Counted from the first letter of the stretch, positions 41,561-52,181 are shown. The stretch: DNA of 54,191 nt from Prochlorococcus sp. AG-402-K10 (GCA_003216835.1 QCIF01000009.1:1-54191), one strand, 5' to 3'. Made by a program: numbers and translations. The notes: generated by a model not told the origin, from the letters alone.

Positions 41561-42640
41561 TTGAAAAAATTTCTTAATGATGTAGAACTTGAAGAAATAA
41601 GATCTCAGCTATTTCTTGCAGAAGTTAATAAAAATAAATTATTAAAGATTATTTATAAGGAATATGAATCTTATCTTAAACTTGTTAGGGAATTAATTTT
41701 TACTTCTGTAGAAAAAACTATTTATAGAATTTACTCTGACTTTTCAATAAATGATAAGACAATAAATACAAAGGAATTTAGCAAACGTTTAGAAAATAAA
41801 ATAAGTTGTTTAATCAATTCCCAACTACCTTTAATAACTATTGAACAGTTAAAAATTAACAATTCGATTAATAAAGAAAATCTAGAGGTAGACTTTAATA
41901 GTTTTAAAGAAGTCGCAGAATTAAAAGACTATCAAAAAGTCGATCTGAATTTCGAAAATTCTTTAATTGCTCAAGAATCTCTCCAGTTTTCTATCAATAA
42001 AGATATTTCTAATAGTAATCAATATTATCGATCAATAAATAATGAAAAGTTTTCATCTATAGATTTAGATTTTAGTGAGGATCTAAATGATTTCCAAAAT
42101 CTAAGTTCAATTAATAAGCTACATTCAGAAAAACACATTATAAACTCTTTGCTTGAAATATCCGAACAGGATGGTGATAATAAATTTAAAGATTATCAAG
42201 ATTTAAATAAACGCTTTCAAGGGATATCTCCTTCTAGTAATAACCTTAATTGCTTTGATTTAATAGATAATTCACTAGCTAATTTATTACTAAATCTTTC
42301 ATATAAGATTAATTTAGAATTATTTAAATCAAAACTAATTAAAAAAATAATGTCTGAAAATACATTTAAGTTCTTAAGTAACAAAAAATTTATAATAAAG
42401 CATCCAAGTCCTTTTATAATAGAATTTGACCTTAACATAAATCAATCATTTAACGATGGTATTAAATTACCTAGTATTTATATGTTGTATATTAGTACTG
42501 TTGAATTGGAATTTAAAAATTTAAAGCTTTCAATACATAGGAATAAAATAAATGAATTAAAAAATAAGTTTCAACTTTTGATTAAAAAGGAAAAATACTG
42601 GAAACAAAAAGAAATAAACTTAAATAAAATATTTATATAA
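41561..42640 (+). CDS. Unknown 359-residue protein between tsf and recG
   Basis: The TTG start is 4 bases after the tsf stop, so it is co-translated. Residues 1-100 are helical and charged (ELEEIRSQLFLAEVNKNKLL). A long low-complexity Asn/Ser/Asp segment follows (about 105-230). The C-terminal half looks folded (LLLNLSYKINLELFKSKLIK, then KKFIIKHPSPFIIEFDL). It has no membrane helix. I do not recognise the family. Confidence 0.75.
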   Translation: MKKFLNDVELEEIRSQLFLAEVNKNKLLKIIYKEYESYLKLVRELIFTSVEKTIYRIYSDFSINDKTINTKEFSKRLENKISCLINSQLPLITIEQLKINNSINKENLEVDFNSFKEVAELKDYQKVDLNFENSLIAQESLQFSINKDISNSNQYYRSINNEKFSSIDLDFSEDLNDFQNLSSINKLHSEKHIINSLLEISEQDGDNKFKDYQDLNKRFQGISPSSNNLNCFDLIDNSLANLLLNLSYKINLELFKSKLIKKIMSENTFKFLSNKKFIIKHPSPFIIEFDLNINQSFNDGIKLPSIYMLYISTVELEFKNLKLSIHRNKINELKNKFQLLIKKEKYWKQKEINLNKIFI

Positions 42641-42661
42641 ATATTTTTTACTTTTTCTAGT

Positions 42662-45118
42662 GTGACCTATAGTGATGAATATATTAAATTAATAAAAGAC
42701 TGGATAAGGCCTCTTCAAAAGTCTTTAACAATAGAAACGGAAAGTAATTTCACTAATATCCTAGGAAGGGAAAGACATTTTAATGACTATTTATATGAAT
42801 CATTGACGAAACTTGACAAGCTAAATCTTACAGATGATTATCTGAAATTATTCAATGATTTTTCTAAAAAATATTCCGAATATAATAAATTAGATTTTAA
42901 TCAAAGAAAAAGGTTAATAATTGATACTAGAAAAACGTTATATAAACTTGTAAAAAAAATAGATATAAAAAAATCTAGCAATATTTCCAAGGAAAGTTTT
43001 CACAATGTAATTGATTCAAGTTTGTCTCTTGATTCGGATATTTCATTAATAAAAAATGTTGGTAAAGTTTATAAAAATAAGCTTAATGAATTAGGTGTTT
43101 TTAATATAAAAGACCTAATTCATTATTTTCCACGAACATATTTAGACTATACGAATAGAGTTAAAATAATAAATTTAAAACCAGATAATTTATATACCTG
43201 CATAGCCAATATTAAAAGATTTTATATTTATAAGAGCAAAAAGAATAGTAATTTATCAATAATGAACTTTGTAGTTTCTGATGAAACTTCTTCAATAAAG
43301 GTTACAAAATTTTTTTTAGGAAGAAGATTTAGATCTTATTCCTTCTTCGCTACTCAAAAATCTTTGTATATTCCTGGAACTAAATTAGCAATATCCGGTA
43401 AGGTTAAATTTACAGAGTATGGCAAAACTTTTGTAGATCCTCAGATTGAAATTCTTAAGGATAATAATGATAATTTTAATTTCTCAGGAAGAATATTACC
43501 CTTGTATTCATTAGCTGAAGCATTATCAAATATGAGTTTTATCAAGCTCATGAAAAAGGTACTTATTTATGCAAAGCAATATCCAGAAATTTTAAACCAA
43601 AAGCAACTTGATTCATTATCTTTATTGTCTAAAGGAGAGTCCTTGATTTATATTCATTTGCCACCAACTCAACAGGCTCTTATTGAGTCAAAAAAACGAT
43701 TGGTTTTTGATGAATTATTCCTCCTTCAAATAAAGTTCCTAATTAGAAAAAGAAAGAGGAATAAAAATATAGTTGCTAAACAATTTCCCCAAAAAAAATC
43801 TTTACTAAAAGAATTTTTAAATAGTTTTCCTTTTGACTTAACAAAGTCTCAAGTCAGAGTTTTAAATGAAATTAAGAAAGATTTATCTAATCCCGTTCCA
43901 ATGTCGAGACTACTTCAGGGAGATGTGGGAAGCGGTAAAACTATCATTGCAATAGCATCTCTTTTAATTGTTATTGAAAAAAATTTACAAGGTGCTTTTA
44001 TGGCCCCTACGGAAGTATTAGCAGAACAACATTATAAAAATTTATTAAAATATTTGAACCCACTTTTAGTTTCTGTTGAACTTCTTACTGGAAATACTAC
44101 TCAAAAAAAGAGAAAAGAAATTCTCTCCAACTTGAATAATGGACTAGTTGATATCCTTGTAGGGACTCATGCATTATTTGAAGATAAAGTCATTTTTAAT
44201 TCATTAGGGATGGTAGTAATTGATGAACAACATAGGTTTGGAGTTACTCAAAGAAATAGATTACTTAATAAAGGCGATAATACTAACTTGTTGTCAATGA
44301 CAGCAACACCAATTCCAAGAACTCTTGCGCTTTCTATTTATGGTGATTTAGATGTCAGCCAAATTACAGAACTTCCTCCTGGAAGAGTTCCTATAACTAC
44401 AAAAATAATTTCAGAAGATGATTTAACTAACTTGTTCAAGATTGTTGAAGATGAAATTACTAAGGGAAGACAAGCTTATGTAATTTTGCCACTTATAGAA
44501 GATTCAGAAAAAATGAATTTAAGTTCTGCAAAGAAAACATTTAAACATTTATCAGAAGAGGTTTTTGTGGAGAAAAAAGTTGGATTATTACATGGCAAAT
44601 TAAATTCACAAGAAAAGAACGAAGTGATTAATTCTTTTTTAAAAAATGAAATTAATATATTGGTTTCAACTACTGTTATTGAAGTTGGAATTGATGTGCC
44701 TAATGCCACAATTATGATTATTTATAATTCTGAAAGATTTGGATTGTCTCAGCTACATCAATTAAGGGGTAGAGTTGGTAGGGGATCAACTAAATCTTTT
44801 TGTTATTTAGTAACCTCGGATAAGAATGGATTAGAAAATAAGCGATTATGTGTTTTGCAAAAATCTAATGATGGTTTTTATATTGCTGAAAAAGATTTGG
44901 AGCTTAGAGGTCCAGGACAAATTTTAGGATATAGACAATCTGGATTGCCTGATTTTGTACTGGACAATTTACCAAACAATAAATTTCTAATTGAATTGGC
45001 TCGTGAAGAGGCTATTAAGGTTGTTAGTAATGATCCCGATCTAAAAGAAAACATAGTTTTAAGGAATATACTAATTGATAATTCTGATAATAAATTCATT
45101 CATGATTTCTTGAATTGA
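42662..45118 (+). CDS. recG: ATP-dependent DNA helicase RecG
   Basis: The protein is 818 residues from GTG. The wedge/OB domain lies at about 120-300 (RTYLDYTNRVKIINLKPDNL). The helicase core has Walker A GDVGSGKT, VIDEQHRFGV (DEQH box), and helicase C with RGRVGRG, then the RecG end ELRGPGQILGYRQSGLPDF. It remodels stalled replication forks. The N-terminal about 115 residues form an extension common in cyanobacterial RecG. It directly follows the unknown tsf neighbour. Confidence 0.95.
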   Translation: MTYSDEYIKLIKDWIRPLQKSLTIETESNFTNILGRERHFNDYLYESLTKLDKLNLTDDYLKLFNDFSKKYSEYNKLDFNQRKRLIIDTRKTLYKLVKKIDIKKSSNISKESFHNVIDSSLSLDSDISLIKNVGKVYKNKLNELGVFNIKDLIHYFPRTYLDYTNRVKIINLKPDNLYTCIANIKRFYIYKSKKNSNLSIMNFVVSDETSSIKVTKFFLGRRFRSYSFFATQKSLYIPGTKLAISGKVKFTEYGKTFVDPQIEILKDNNDNFNFSGRILPLYSLAEALSNMSFIKLMKKVLIYAKQYPEILNQKQLDSLSLLSKGESLIYIHLPPTQQALIESKKRLVFDELFLLQIKFLIRKRKRNKNIVAKQFPQKKSLLKEFLNSFPFDLTKSQVRVLNEIKKDLSNPVPMSRLLQGDVGSGKTIIAIASLLIVIEKNLQGAFMAPTEVLAEQHYKNLLKYLNPLLVSVELLTGNTTQKKRKEILSNLNNGLVDILVGTHALFEDKVIFNSLGMVVIDEQHRFGVTQRNRLLNKGDNTNLLSMTATPIPRTLALSIYGDLDVSQITELPPGRVPITTKIISEDDLTNLFKIVEDEITKGRQAYVILPLIEDSEKMNLSSAKKTFKHLSEEVFVEKKVGLLHGKLNSQEKNEVINSFLKNEINILVSTTVIEVGIDVPNATIMIIYNSERFGLSQLHQLRGRVGRGSTKSFCYLVTSDKNGLENKRLCVLQKSNDGFYIAEKDLELRGPGQILGYRQSGLPDFVLDNLPNNKFLIELAREEAIKVVSNDPDLKENIVLRNILIDNSDNKFIHDFLN

Positions 45119-45175
45119 AAACTATTATTGTCATTTTTTAAATATATGCAAATATAAATCAATTGAAAATTTTAA

Positions 45176-45859
45176 TTGAAAATTTGGAATAGAATACCAA
45201 TTAAAGAGAATGGAGATAAATTAATAGCTATACCTAGCTACTTAAACTTTTTTGATCCACACCCTTACTCTCATTTAGGAGCACCTTACAAAGATAAAGC
45301 TTCTATTTGGAAATTAAGAAAGGAGGTTGTAAATAGATTAGTAAAGGTAAATGATTATTTGATATCAAATAATAGTTATTACCTCTTAATTTATGACAGT
45401 TGGCGCCCTTTAGAAGTCCAAGAATTTATGTTTAAAAGAGCATTTTTATTAGAGTGTGAAAAATTGGATATTGATGCTTCTATAAAAAATATGAAATCTT
45501 ATCCATCTATTTTAAAAAAAGTTGAAAAATTTTGGGCATATCCTTCTTTTGTTTCTAGTTGTCCTCCACCTCATTCAACTGGTGGAGCATTGGATGTTTG
45601 TTTATCGGATAAAGAAGGAAATCTTGTTGAAATGGGAAGTGCAGTTGATCAAATGGATGAGACTTCAAATCCTGATTTTTACGCAAACATAAAGAATAAT
45701 GAAGCAATTATTTGGAATAGTAGAAGAAATTTATTAAGGGAAATTATGACTAAATTTGGGTTTGCTCAACATCCAAATGAATGGTGGCATTTTAGTTATG
45801 GCGATCAATTATGGGCTTGGAAAAATAAAAAAGCAAATGCTATTTATGGGAAAATTTAA
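45176..45859 (+). CDS. D-Ala-D-Ala dipeptidase, VanX/DdpX-like
   Basis: The protein is 227 residues from TTG. The zinc motif SxHxxGxAxD appears in PPHSTGGALDVCL, with a catalytic Glu and third zinc ligand in NEWWHF. YDSWRPLEVQ carries the conserved Arg. There is no signal peptide, so it is cytoplasmic, as VanX is. It hydrolyses D-Ala-D-Ala. Without van genes nearby a recycling or peptidase role is likely (inference). Confidence 0.88.
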   Translation: MKIWNRIPIKENGDKLIAIPSYLNFFDPHPYSHLGAPYKDKASIWKLRKEVVNRLVKVNDYLISNNSYYLLIYDSWRPLEVQEFMFKRAFLLECEKLDIDASIKNMKSYPSILKKVEKFWAYPSFVSSCPPPHSTGGALDVCLSDKEGNLVEMGSAVDQMDETSNPDFYANIKNNEAIIWNSRRNLLREIMTKFGFAQHPNEWWHFSYGDQLWAWKNKKANAIYGKI

Positions 45860-45862
45860 AAT

Positions 45863-47650
45863 CTATTGAATTTCATTTAGTAAATTCAAGATAGAACTTT
45901 CATCTTGCGTATTTATAAAATCTCCAAAATCTAAGTCTGTACTACTTTTCCAATAATCAAATAATGGTAGGAGAGTTTTTTCTAAATCGTTTAGTTCCAT
46001 TCTTTGTAGGAATGGTTTCGCCAACCTTTGTAGATTTTTACTCCCTCCCAACCATAATTGGTATTTGTTTTGCCCACTTCCTACAAGTGCTAATTCCGCC
46101 ATGTAAGGCCTAGTACATCCATTGGGACAACCTGTCATTCTAAATAAGATTGTCTTTTCTATTTTTAGATCTAATAGTAACTTTTCAATCCTTTTAAGTA
46201 CATCAGGTAAAATTCTTTCTGCTTCAGTCATCGCAAGACCACAAAGTGGTAAAGCTGGACATGCCAAGGCATGCCTTTGTATTTCATTAATGTCATCTAA
46301 ATTGTCGTATCCAATTTTTGATAGAGCTTTTTTAATTACAGTTTTGTTTTTATTAGCGATATTACAAAGTAAGATATCTTGATTAGGTGTAAGTCTTAAA
46401 TCAAGATTATATTTTTTTACGATACTTGTAATGGTATTTTTCTTTTCTCCAGATAATCTCCCCGATAATAAAGGTAACCCTACGAAATAAGAGGTCTTAT
46501 TTTGTTTATGCCAACCTAGATAATCAATAAGAACTTGGTTCGGTTCTTTTCTGATTTTTTTAATTTCTTTTTTGAAATACTTTTCTAGAAGCAACTTTTT
46601 GAACCATTTAATACCTTTCCTATGGAGAAGGTATTTCATTCTTGAATTTTTTCTGGATTTTCTGTCTCCATAATCTCTTTGAATAGCGACAATACTTTGT
46701 ATTAATTCATAAATATCTTCTTTCCCTACATATCCCAAGGGATCTGCAATTCTTGCAAAAGTTTCTTCATTATTATGAGTACGACCCATCCCTCCTCCAA
46801 CATAAAAATTGCAGCCTTCTAAATCTCCATCTTTGGATGTGAATGCCACTATTCCAATATCATTGGAAAGAAGGTCAACGGAATTATCTCCAGGAACAGT
46901 AACGGCACATTTGAATTTTCTAGGTAAATAAGATGAACCATACAGAGGTTCATCTTTCACTCCACTAAAAACATTATCTTTAAATTGTAATTTTCTAATA
47001 TCTTCAATTTCTTTGTCAGGTTTTATTGTGTATTCTAAATCTCCATCAGCCCAAAGCTCTAAAAATGTACCCTGACCAGCGACGGGTGTAAGAAGGTCTG
47101 CAACCTTAACCGCTAATGCTCTTGCTATTTTGTATTCTGATGATTGAAATGGCGCGGCTGGAGCCATAACATTTCTATTTATGTCCCCACATGCAGCTAA
47201 TGTTGAGCCCATTGAATTAACAATAGTCCGAATAACCTCCTTTAGGTTCTCCTTTCTAATTCCATGCATCTGGAAAGCTTGTCTAGTAGTAGCCCTTAGA
47301 GATCCATTACCAAGTTTGTCAGATAATTCACCTAAAGATAAAAATAATTTCCCAGGAATTTCTCCCCCTGGACTTCTTAACCTCAGCATCATCTGCCAAT
47401 CTTTTTTCTTCCCAGGTTTTCTATTCTCTCTATTATCCTGTTGGTAACTTCCATGAAATTTCAACAACTGAACTGCATCATTAGTAAAATGATCACTTTC
47501 ATTTATTAATTCAGTAGCAAGTGGCTCTTTAAGAAATTGGCTACTTTTTTTAAATTTTTCAAATTTAGATACTTCTAATCCATTTGCTAAACAAACAGTT
47601 TCCTCTTTAGCAGCAGCTTTTTTCTTTTTTACTTTCTCAACCTTGATCAA
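45863..47650 (-). CDS. sir: Ferredoxin-dependent sulfite reductase
   Basis: The protein is 595 residues. Two nitrite/sulfite reductase half-domains are present. The four cluster Cys lie in RHALACPALPLCGLAMTEAE and RMTGCPNGCTRPYMAELALV, which ligate the 4Fe-4S cluster and siroheme. Siroheme-binding residues occur in CGDINRNVMAP. It reduces sulfite to sulfide for cysteine synthesis, with ferredoxin as donor. Its C-terminus is convergent with the VanX-like gene (3 bases between stops). A nitrite reductase is less likely because of the sequence around the sulfite site. Confidence 0.9.
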   Translation of the reverse strand: MIKVEKVKKKKAAAKEETVCLANGLEVSKFEKFKKSSQFLKEPLATELINESDHFTNDAVQLLKFHGSYQQDNRENRKPGKKKDWQMMLRLRSPGGEIPGKLFLSLGELSDKLGNGSLRATTRQAFQMHGIRKENLKEVIRTIVNSMGSTLAACGDINRNVMAPAAPFQSSEYKIARALAVKVADLLTPVAGQGTFLELWADGDLEYTIKPDKEIEDIRKLQFKDNVFSGVKDEPLYGSSYLPRKFKCAVTVPGDNSVDLLSNDIGIVAFTSKDGDLEGCNFYVGGGMGRTHNNEETFARIADPLGYVGKEDIYELIQSIVAIQRDYGDRKSRKNSRMKYLLHRKGIKWFKKLLLEKYFKKEIKKIRKEPNQVLIDYLGWHKQNKTSYFVGLPLLSGRLSGEKKNTITSIVKKYNLDLRLTPNQDILLCNIANKNKTVIKKALSKIGYDNLDDINEIQRHALACPALPLCGLAMTEAERILPDVLKRIEKLLLDLKIEKTILFRMTGCPNGCTRPYMAELALVGSGQNKYQLWLGGSKNLQRLAKPFLQRMELNDLEKTLLPLFDYWKSSTDLDFGDFINTQDESSILNLLNEIQ

Positions 47651-47737
47651 AGGACCAAAACATATCTCTTTTTATACATTAGCGAAAAGCTTATTTAACC
47701 GGTAGTAAATTATAGTTATATTAGTCATAATTTTTTC

Positions 47738-49900
47738 TTGTCTAAATATCTACTTGAGATAGGAACTGAAGAGTTGCCAGCAAATTTTTCTCATTCTGTT
47801 CTTAATCAATTTAAATCTCTAATAGAATTTGAATTTGATAAAAAACTTATCAAATTCAATCGTGTTTTTTGTACTTCTACACCAAGGAGAATAGTCCTCT
47901 TTTTAGATGGATTGGTTGATCATGCTGAAGATAAGTCGATTATAAGAAAGGGTCCTAAGGCAAGTTCTGCATTTTTAAATGGAGCTCCAACTAATGCTGC
48001 AATAGGGTTTGCTAATAGTTTGGGTATAAATGTAGATGATCTAGAAATAAAAAATACAGAAAAGGGCGATTTCGTTTTCGGGAAGACTGTTGAGAAAGGA
48101 GAATCAACAAGGAAATCTTTGTCTTTTATAATCCCAAAAGCAATAAAGAATTTACAGGGCCCTAGATTTATGAAATGGGGCTATGGCAACTTTAAATTTT
48201 CAAGACCTATTAGGTGGGTTGTCTCACTCTACAATGATGAAATTCTTGACTTCGTATTTGATGAATGTGATCCAGAGATTGTAATAGGTAATAAATCAAA
48301 AAGTCATAGACTAATTAATCATGATATTACAATTCATAATCCTGATAATTATTTCGAATTAATGACTGATAATCGAATATTAGTTAATCGAACAGATAGA
48401 AAAGAAAAAATTTTAAGCATTATAAATCAATCATCTGAATCGCTAGATTTAAATCCGGATCTTTCTGAGGAGTTACTTAACGAATTAACAGATTTAGTAG
48501 AATGGCCAGATTTAATTATAGGTAAATTTAGTGAACAATTCCTTGATATACCAGTTGAAGTTCTTACTACGGTCATGAAGACTCATCAAAGGTATATTCC
48601 CCTTTTTCATAAAGATAAAACTTTTTCGAAATTAGACTTAAGCTCTGAAGAGATAATAAGTACAAATTTTTTCGTAATCTCAAATGGCCTTAGTGAATCT
48701 AATAAGAATATTGCTAAAGGTAATGAGAAGGTTTTAAAGGCCAGATTCTCTGATGCAAAGTTTTTTGTAGAAAGTGATAAAAAAGTATCTTCAAATGAAA
48801 GAAATCAAAAACTTAAATCTGTTTCTTATTTGAAAGGGATGGGCAATGTTTCTCAGAGAGTGGAGAGAATCCAGGTCGTAACAGAAATGGTTTTTAAATG
48901 CTTAAATGATAAATCTTTAGATATTAAAAAATTAATAGAAGCTGCTAAATACTGTAAGAACGACTTATGTAGTGAAATTGTTTATGAATTTCCAGAGTTG
49001 CAGGGAATAATGGGAGGTAAATATCTTAAAAATGAAGGTTTTAGCGAAGAAGTGTGTTTGGCTGTATCTGAACATTATTTACCTTCTTTTTATAAAGATA
49101 GTTTGCCTTCTTCAAAATATGGAGCATTAGTTTCTCTCTCAGATAAAATTGAAACTTTAATAAGTATTTTCATTTCTGGTAAACGACCAACTGGATCTTC
49201 TGACCCTTATGCATTAAGAAGAAATTTAAATGGAGTAATTAAAATAATTTGGGATTTTGAACTTGATTTGTCTTTAGAAAATATATTTGATGATCTTCTT
49301 GATTTGTGGAAGATTTCATTACCTAATTTAAATTTTATTAAAGAGAAAGTTTTAGATGATTTAATTGAGTTTTTAATTCAAAGAATTATTAGTCACCTTG
49401 AAGAACTTTTTCTAGATAAAGAAATAGTTAAGGCAATATGTTCCTCTGATGAACTTTACAAACAAAGAATAATAAATATTGTAGATTTAAAAAACAGAAT
49501 TAAATGTATTGCTCATTTAAAAGAAAAAGATAACTTTGATGAAATTCAGAGTGTAATTACAAGGGTTAGCAAACTAGCTAATAGAGGTAATTTAGATAAA
49601 GACATTTTATTATCAAAAAATTATGTAACACCAGATCTTTTTGAAAAAGAGTGTGAGTCAAAAGTTTTTAAATTTGTTGGGGAATTAGAAAAGCTTTTTT
49701 ACTCAGGTAATTTTGATTATATGAAACTTCTTAATTTGTTTGAAATAAATTCAAACGATATTAAGGATTTATTCGATAATGAAAATGGGATTTTAGTAAT
49801 GTCAGATGATATACAAATAAGAAATAATAGACTTAATTTACTAAGTCTTATTAGAAATTACTCCTTAAGAATTGCTGATTTTACACTTTTGAACTCTTAA
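47738..49900 (+). CDS. glyS: Glycyl-tRNA synthetase beta subunit
   Basis: The protein is 720 residues from TTG. YLLEIGTEELPANFSHSVLN is the N-terminal signature of GlyS beta. VMKTHQRYIPLF, ARFSDAKFFVESDKK and SDPYALRRNLNGVIKI follow in order. It works with GlyQ in an alpha2-beta2 enzyme. The start is the first codon matching the family. The end overlaps the chlP end by 20 bases on the other strand. Confidence 0.95.
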   Translation: MSKYLLEIGTEELPANFSHSVLNQFKSLIEFEFDKKLIKFNRVFCTSTPRRIVLFLDGLVDHAEDKSIIRKGPKASSAFLNGAPTNAAIGFANSLGINVDDLEIKNTEKGDFVFGKTVEKGESTRKSLSFIIPKAIKNLQGPRFMKWGYGNFKFSRPIRWVVSLYNDEILDFVFDECDPEIVIGNKSKSHRLINHDITIHNPDNYFELMTDNRILVNRTDRKEKILSIINQSSESLDLNPDLSEELLNELTDLVEWPDLIIGKFSEQFLDIPVEVLTTVMKTHQRYIPLFHKDKTFSKLDLSSEEIISTNFFVISNGLSESNKNIAKGNEKVLKARFSDAKFFVESDKKVSSNERNQKLKSVSYLKGMGNVSQRVERIQVVTEMVFKCLNDKSLDIKKLIEAAKYCKNDLCSEIVYEFPELQGIMGGKYLKNEGFSEEVCLAVSEHYLPSFYKDSLPSSKYGALVSLSDKIETLISIFISGKRPTGSSDPYALRRNLNGVIKIIWDFELDLSLENIFDDLLDLWKISLPNLNFIKEKVLDDLIEFLIQRIISHLEELFLDKEIVKAICSSDELYKQRIINIVDLKNRIKCIAHLKEKDNFDEIQSVITRVSKLANRGNLDKDILLSKNYVTPDLFEKECESKVFKFVGELEKLFYSGNFDYMKLLNLFEINSNDIKDLFDNENGILVMSDDIQIRNNRLNLLSLIRNYSLRIADFTLLNS

Positions 49901-51221
49901 CTTTAATACCACCTTTAATTGAATAGTTTTTAAGCATTTTTTCAACTTCTTTTTCTTCTCTTACAGCACTATCAACAGGTTTGTAGTTTAATGGGGCAAG
50001 TGCTTTTCCTCTTAAAATTGATCCTAAAGTAAGCATCGTAAGTTTAATTTGTTGTATTGGCTTCATTGCGACAACTTTTTTATATAAATAACTATCAAAA
50101 GTGAGTCTTTGAACATCCATATCATCACACATTTCTACAAAAGCCTCTCTTGCTGAATCATTTCTGTAAAAAATGTTTTGTAGAATTTCTAGTACCTTAT
50201 ATGTTGCTCCATATTTTTTATCCCATTTTTTTAAGTAATTCTTTAAATCGTTTTCTGAAGGTATAACCTCTCCATTTTTTGAGGCTTCAACAATTTCTTC
50301 TGCACACATTCTTCCACTCTTTGCGGCAAAATATATTCCCTCTCCAGAACTCTTAGTAACATAACCAGCCGCATCTCCTACTAAAGCCATTCTTCCAACA
50401 ACTCTTCTAGGCCTTGGGTGCTCAGGAATGGGATGTGCCTCCACTTTTATAACCTCACCATTTACAAGCCTTTTTTTTGCTCTATTCCTTACTCCTTCCT
50501 GAAGACCCTTTATTAATAATTGATTTTTCTGCATTGTCCCTGTTCCTACTGCTACATGGTCATATTTAGGGAATACCCATCCATAAAAGTCAGGAGAAAC
50601 ATCTGTTCCTACGTACATTTCTGCAAGGTCCTCATAGTAACTCATTTCTTTCTTTGGTAATTTAATCCTTTCCTGAAATGCTATAGCCACTTTGTAATCC
50701 CCAGCATCCATTGCTTTAGCAACTCTACTATTTGCTCCATCTGCACCAATTAAAATATCTACTGTAATTTCTTTCAGTTCTGCTTTCTTTTCTCCAGAAG
50801 AATAATCAGAATATGTAAGTTTATATGGACCTTGATTGTTATTTCCTGTGTCAATTGAAGTGACTAATCCATTTATTAAGGTAGCTCCAAGATCCGCAGC
50901 CCTGTTTCTCATGAAGGCATCCATTACTTCTCTTCTGCACATTCCTATAAATTCATTATCACTTTTACCATAAACCTTATCTAAACTTATATCTACTTCT
51001 CTATTTGAAGGGGAAATCATTCTCATATGTCTAACTTTTCTATCGATAATTGATTCTGGCAAGTCAAATTCCTCAACCATGCAAAGAGGTATAGCGCCAC
51101 CACATGGTTTAGCATTATCTAATTTTCTTTCAAAAAGCCAAGTTTTTATTCCAGATTTAGCAAGTATTTCTGCAGCACATGAACCACTAGGACCTCCACC
51201 GATAACAGCAACTCTCAACAT
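49881..51221 (-). CDS. chlP: Geranylgeranyl reductase ChlP
   Basis: The protein is 446 residues. The FAD-binding motif GGGPSGSCAAEILAKSG is at 8-24, ERKLDNAKPCGGAIPLCMVE follows with the FAD-reductase signature, and GDAAGYVTKSSGEGIYFAAK is the second flavin motif. It reduces the geranylgeranyl chain of chlorophyll or its pyrophosphate to phytyl, supplying chlorophyll and tocopherol synthesis at the membrane. Its stop is convergent with glyS. Confidence 0.96.
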   Translation of the reverse strand: MLRVAVIGGGPSGSCAAEILAKSGIKTWLFERKLDNAKPCGGAIPLCMVEEFDLPESIIDRKVRHMRMISPSNREVDISLDKVYGKSDNEFIGMCRREVMDAFMRNRAADLGATLINGLVTSIDTGNNNQGPYKLTYSDYSSGEKKAELKEITVDILIGADGANSRVAKAMDAGDYKVAIAFQERIKLPKKEMSYYEDLAEMYVGTDVSPDFYGWVFPKYDHVAVGTGTMQKNQLLIKGLQEGVRNRAKKRLVNGEVIKVEAHPIPEHPRPRRVVGRMALVGDAAGYVTKSSGEGIYFAAKSGRMCAEEIVEASKNGEVIPSENDLKNYLKKWDKKYGATYKVLEILQNIFYRNDSAREAFVEMCDDMDVQRLTFDSYLYKKVVAMKPIQQIKLTMLTLGSILRGKALAPLNYKPVDSAVREEKEVEKMLKNYSIKGGIKVKSSKV

Positions 51222-51332
51222 ATGAAAAAAAAATAAATCCTATTTAAAAACTACATCTTTTTTGCTTATAAAAGTGCATTTCTTAAAATAATAGTTAATA
51301 TCGAAATATGTTTTTCAGAAATTCAATTAACT

Positions 51333-52052
51333 TTGGAACAAAAAGAAGATCTAAATAAAGTATTTGATATTCCTTTTGCTAAAAGAACATACTTAGAAAA
51401 TTCCAATTCAAAATTATTTCTAAAATTATTATTAATCTCACCTTTTCTTTTACTCCTTTTTTTCTTTACTGGATTGAGATTGATTCAAAATTCTAAAATA
51501 ATCTCTTTAAATTTTTTGGATAAACAAATTGATAATATACCTGATCACAGAATTTTGGGTCATTTACCCTATCCTCAAATCTCTAAAGAAAAATTGGTTG
51601 TTATTGAACCCCATATTGAAGTTCATGTTGATATGAGGGAATCACTTTTAAAGATGAGAGAGGAAGCAAAAAAGGATGGAGTATATTTGGTCTTCTTAAG
51701 TGGTTATAGATCAATAGATCTGCAAAATGATATTTTTTATTCTTTAAAGTCAATTAGAAATCAAATAGCGTCAGAAAGAGCTCGAGTATCAGCACCTCCA
51801 GGATATTCTGAACACAGTACTGGTTTCGCAATTGATATTGGAGATTATATGCAACGAGAGACTGACTTTGAAGTTGATTTTGAGAACACTGACGCTTTTA
51901 AATGGCTACAAAAGAATGCCGCTAAGTATCACTTTAAGTTATCCTTCAACAAAAATAATAAACATATTGATTACGAGCCTTGGCATTGGAGATATGAGGG
52001 GTCAGTAGAAGCTTTAAAAATTTTTGAAAATTCAAATAGAAAATCTAAGTAA
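51333..52052 (+). CDS. D-alanyl-D-alanine carboxypeptidase, VanY-like (LAS family)
   Basis: The protein is 239 residues from TTG. One membrane helix (about 31-50) anchors it, with the catalytic domain outside. LSGYRSIDLQNDIF, PGYSEHSTGFAIDIGDYMQR (SxHxxGxAID zinc motif) and YEPWHWRYEG (third His) are diagnostic. It trims the terminal D-Ala from peptidoglycan stem peptides. It belongs to the same M15 clan as the VanX-like protein at 45176-45859 but to another branch. Confidence 0.88.
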   Translation: MEQKEDLNKVFDIPFAKRTYLENSNSKLFLKLLLISPFLLLLFFFTGLRLIQNSKIISLNFLDKQIDNIPDHRILGHLPYPQISKEKLVVIEPHIEVHVDMRESLLKMREEAKKDGVYLVFLSGYRSIDLQNDIFYSLKSIRNQIASERARVSAPPGYSEHSTGFAIDIGDYMQRETDFEVDFENTDAFKWLQKNAAKYHFKLSFNKNNKHIDYEPWHWRYEGSVEALKIFENSNRKSK

Positions 52053-52181
52053 TTTAATGGATTAAATAATATATTCAATAATTTTATGATTTCCAAAGTC
52101 TTAAAAAGAAATTCCTCATTATAAGCATTCTTTGAGTTAGCCTTAATATAATTACTAAAATTGTTTTTATAGATTTAATAA

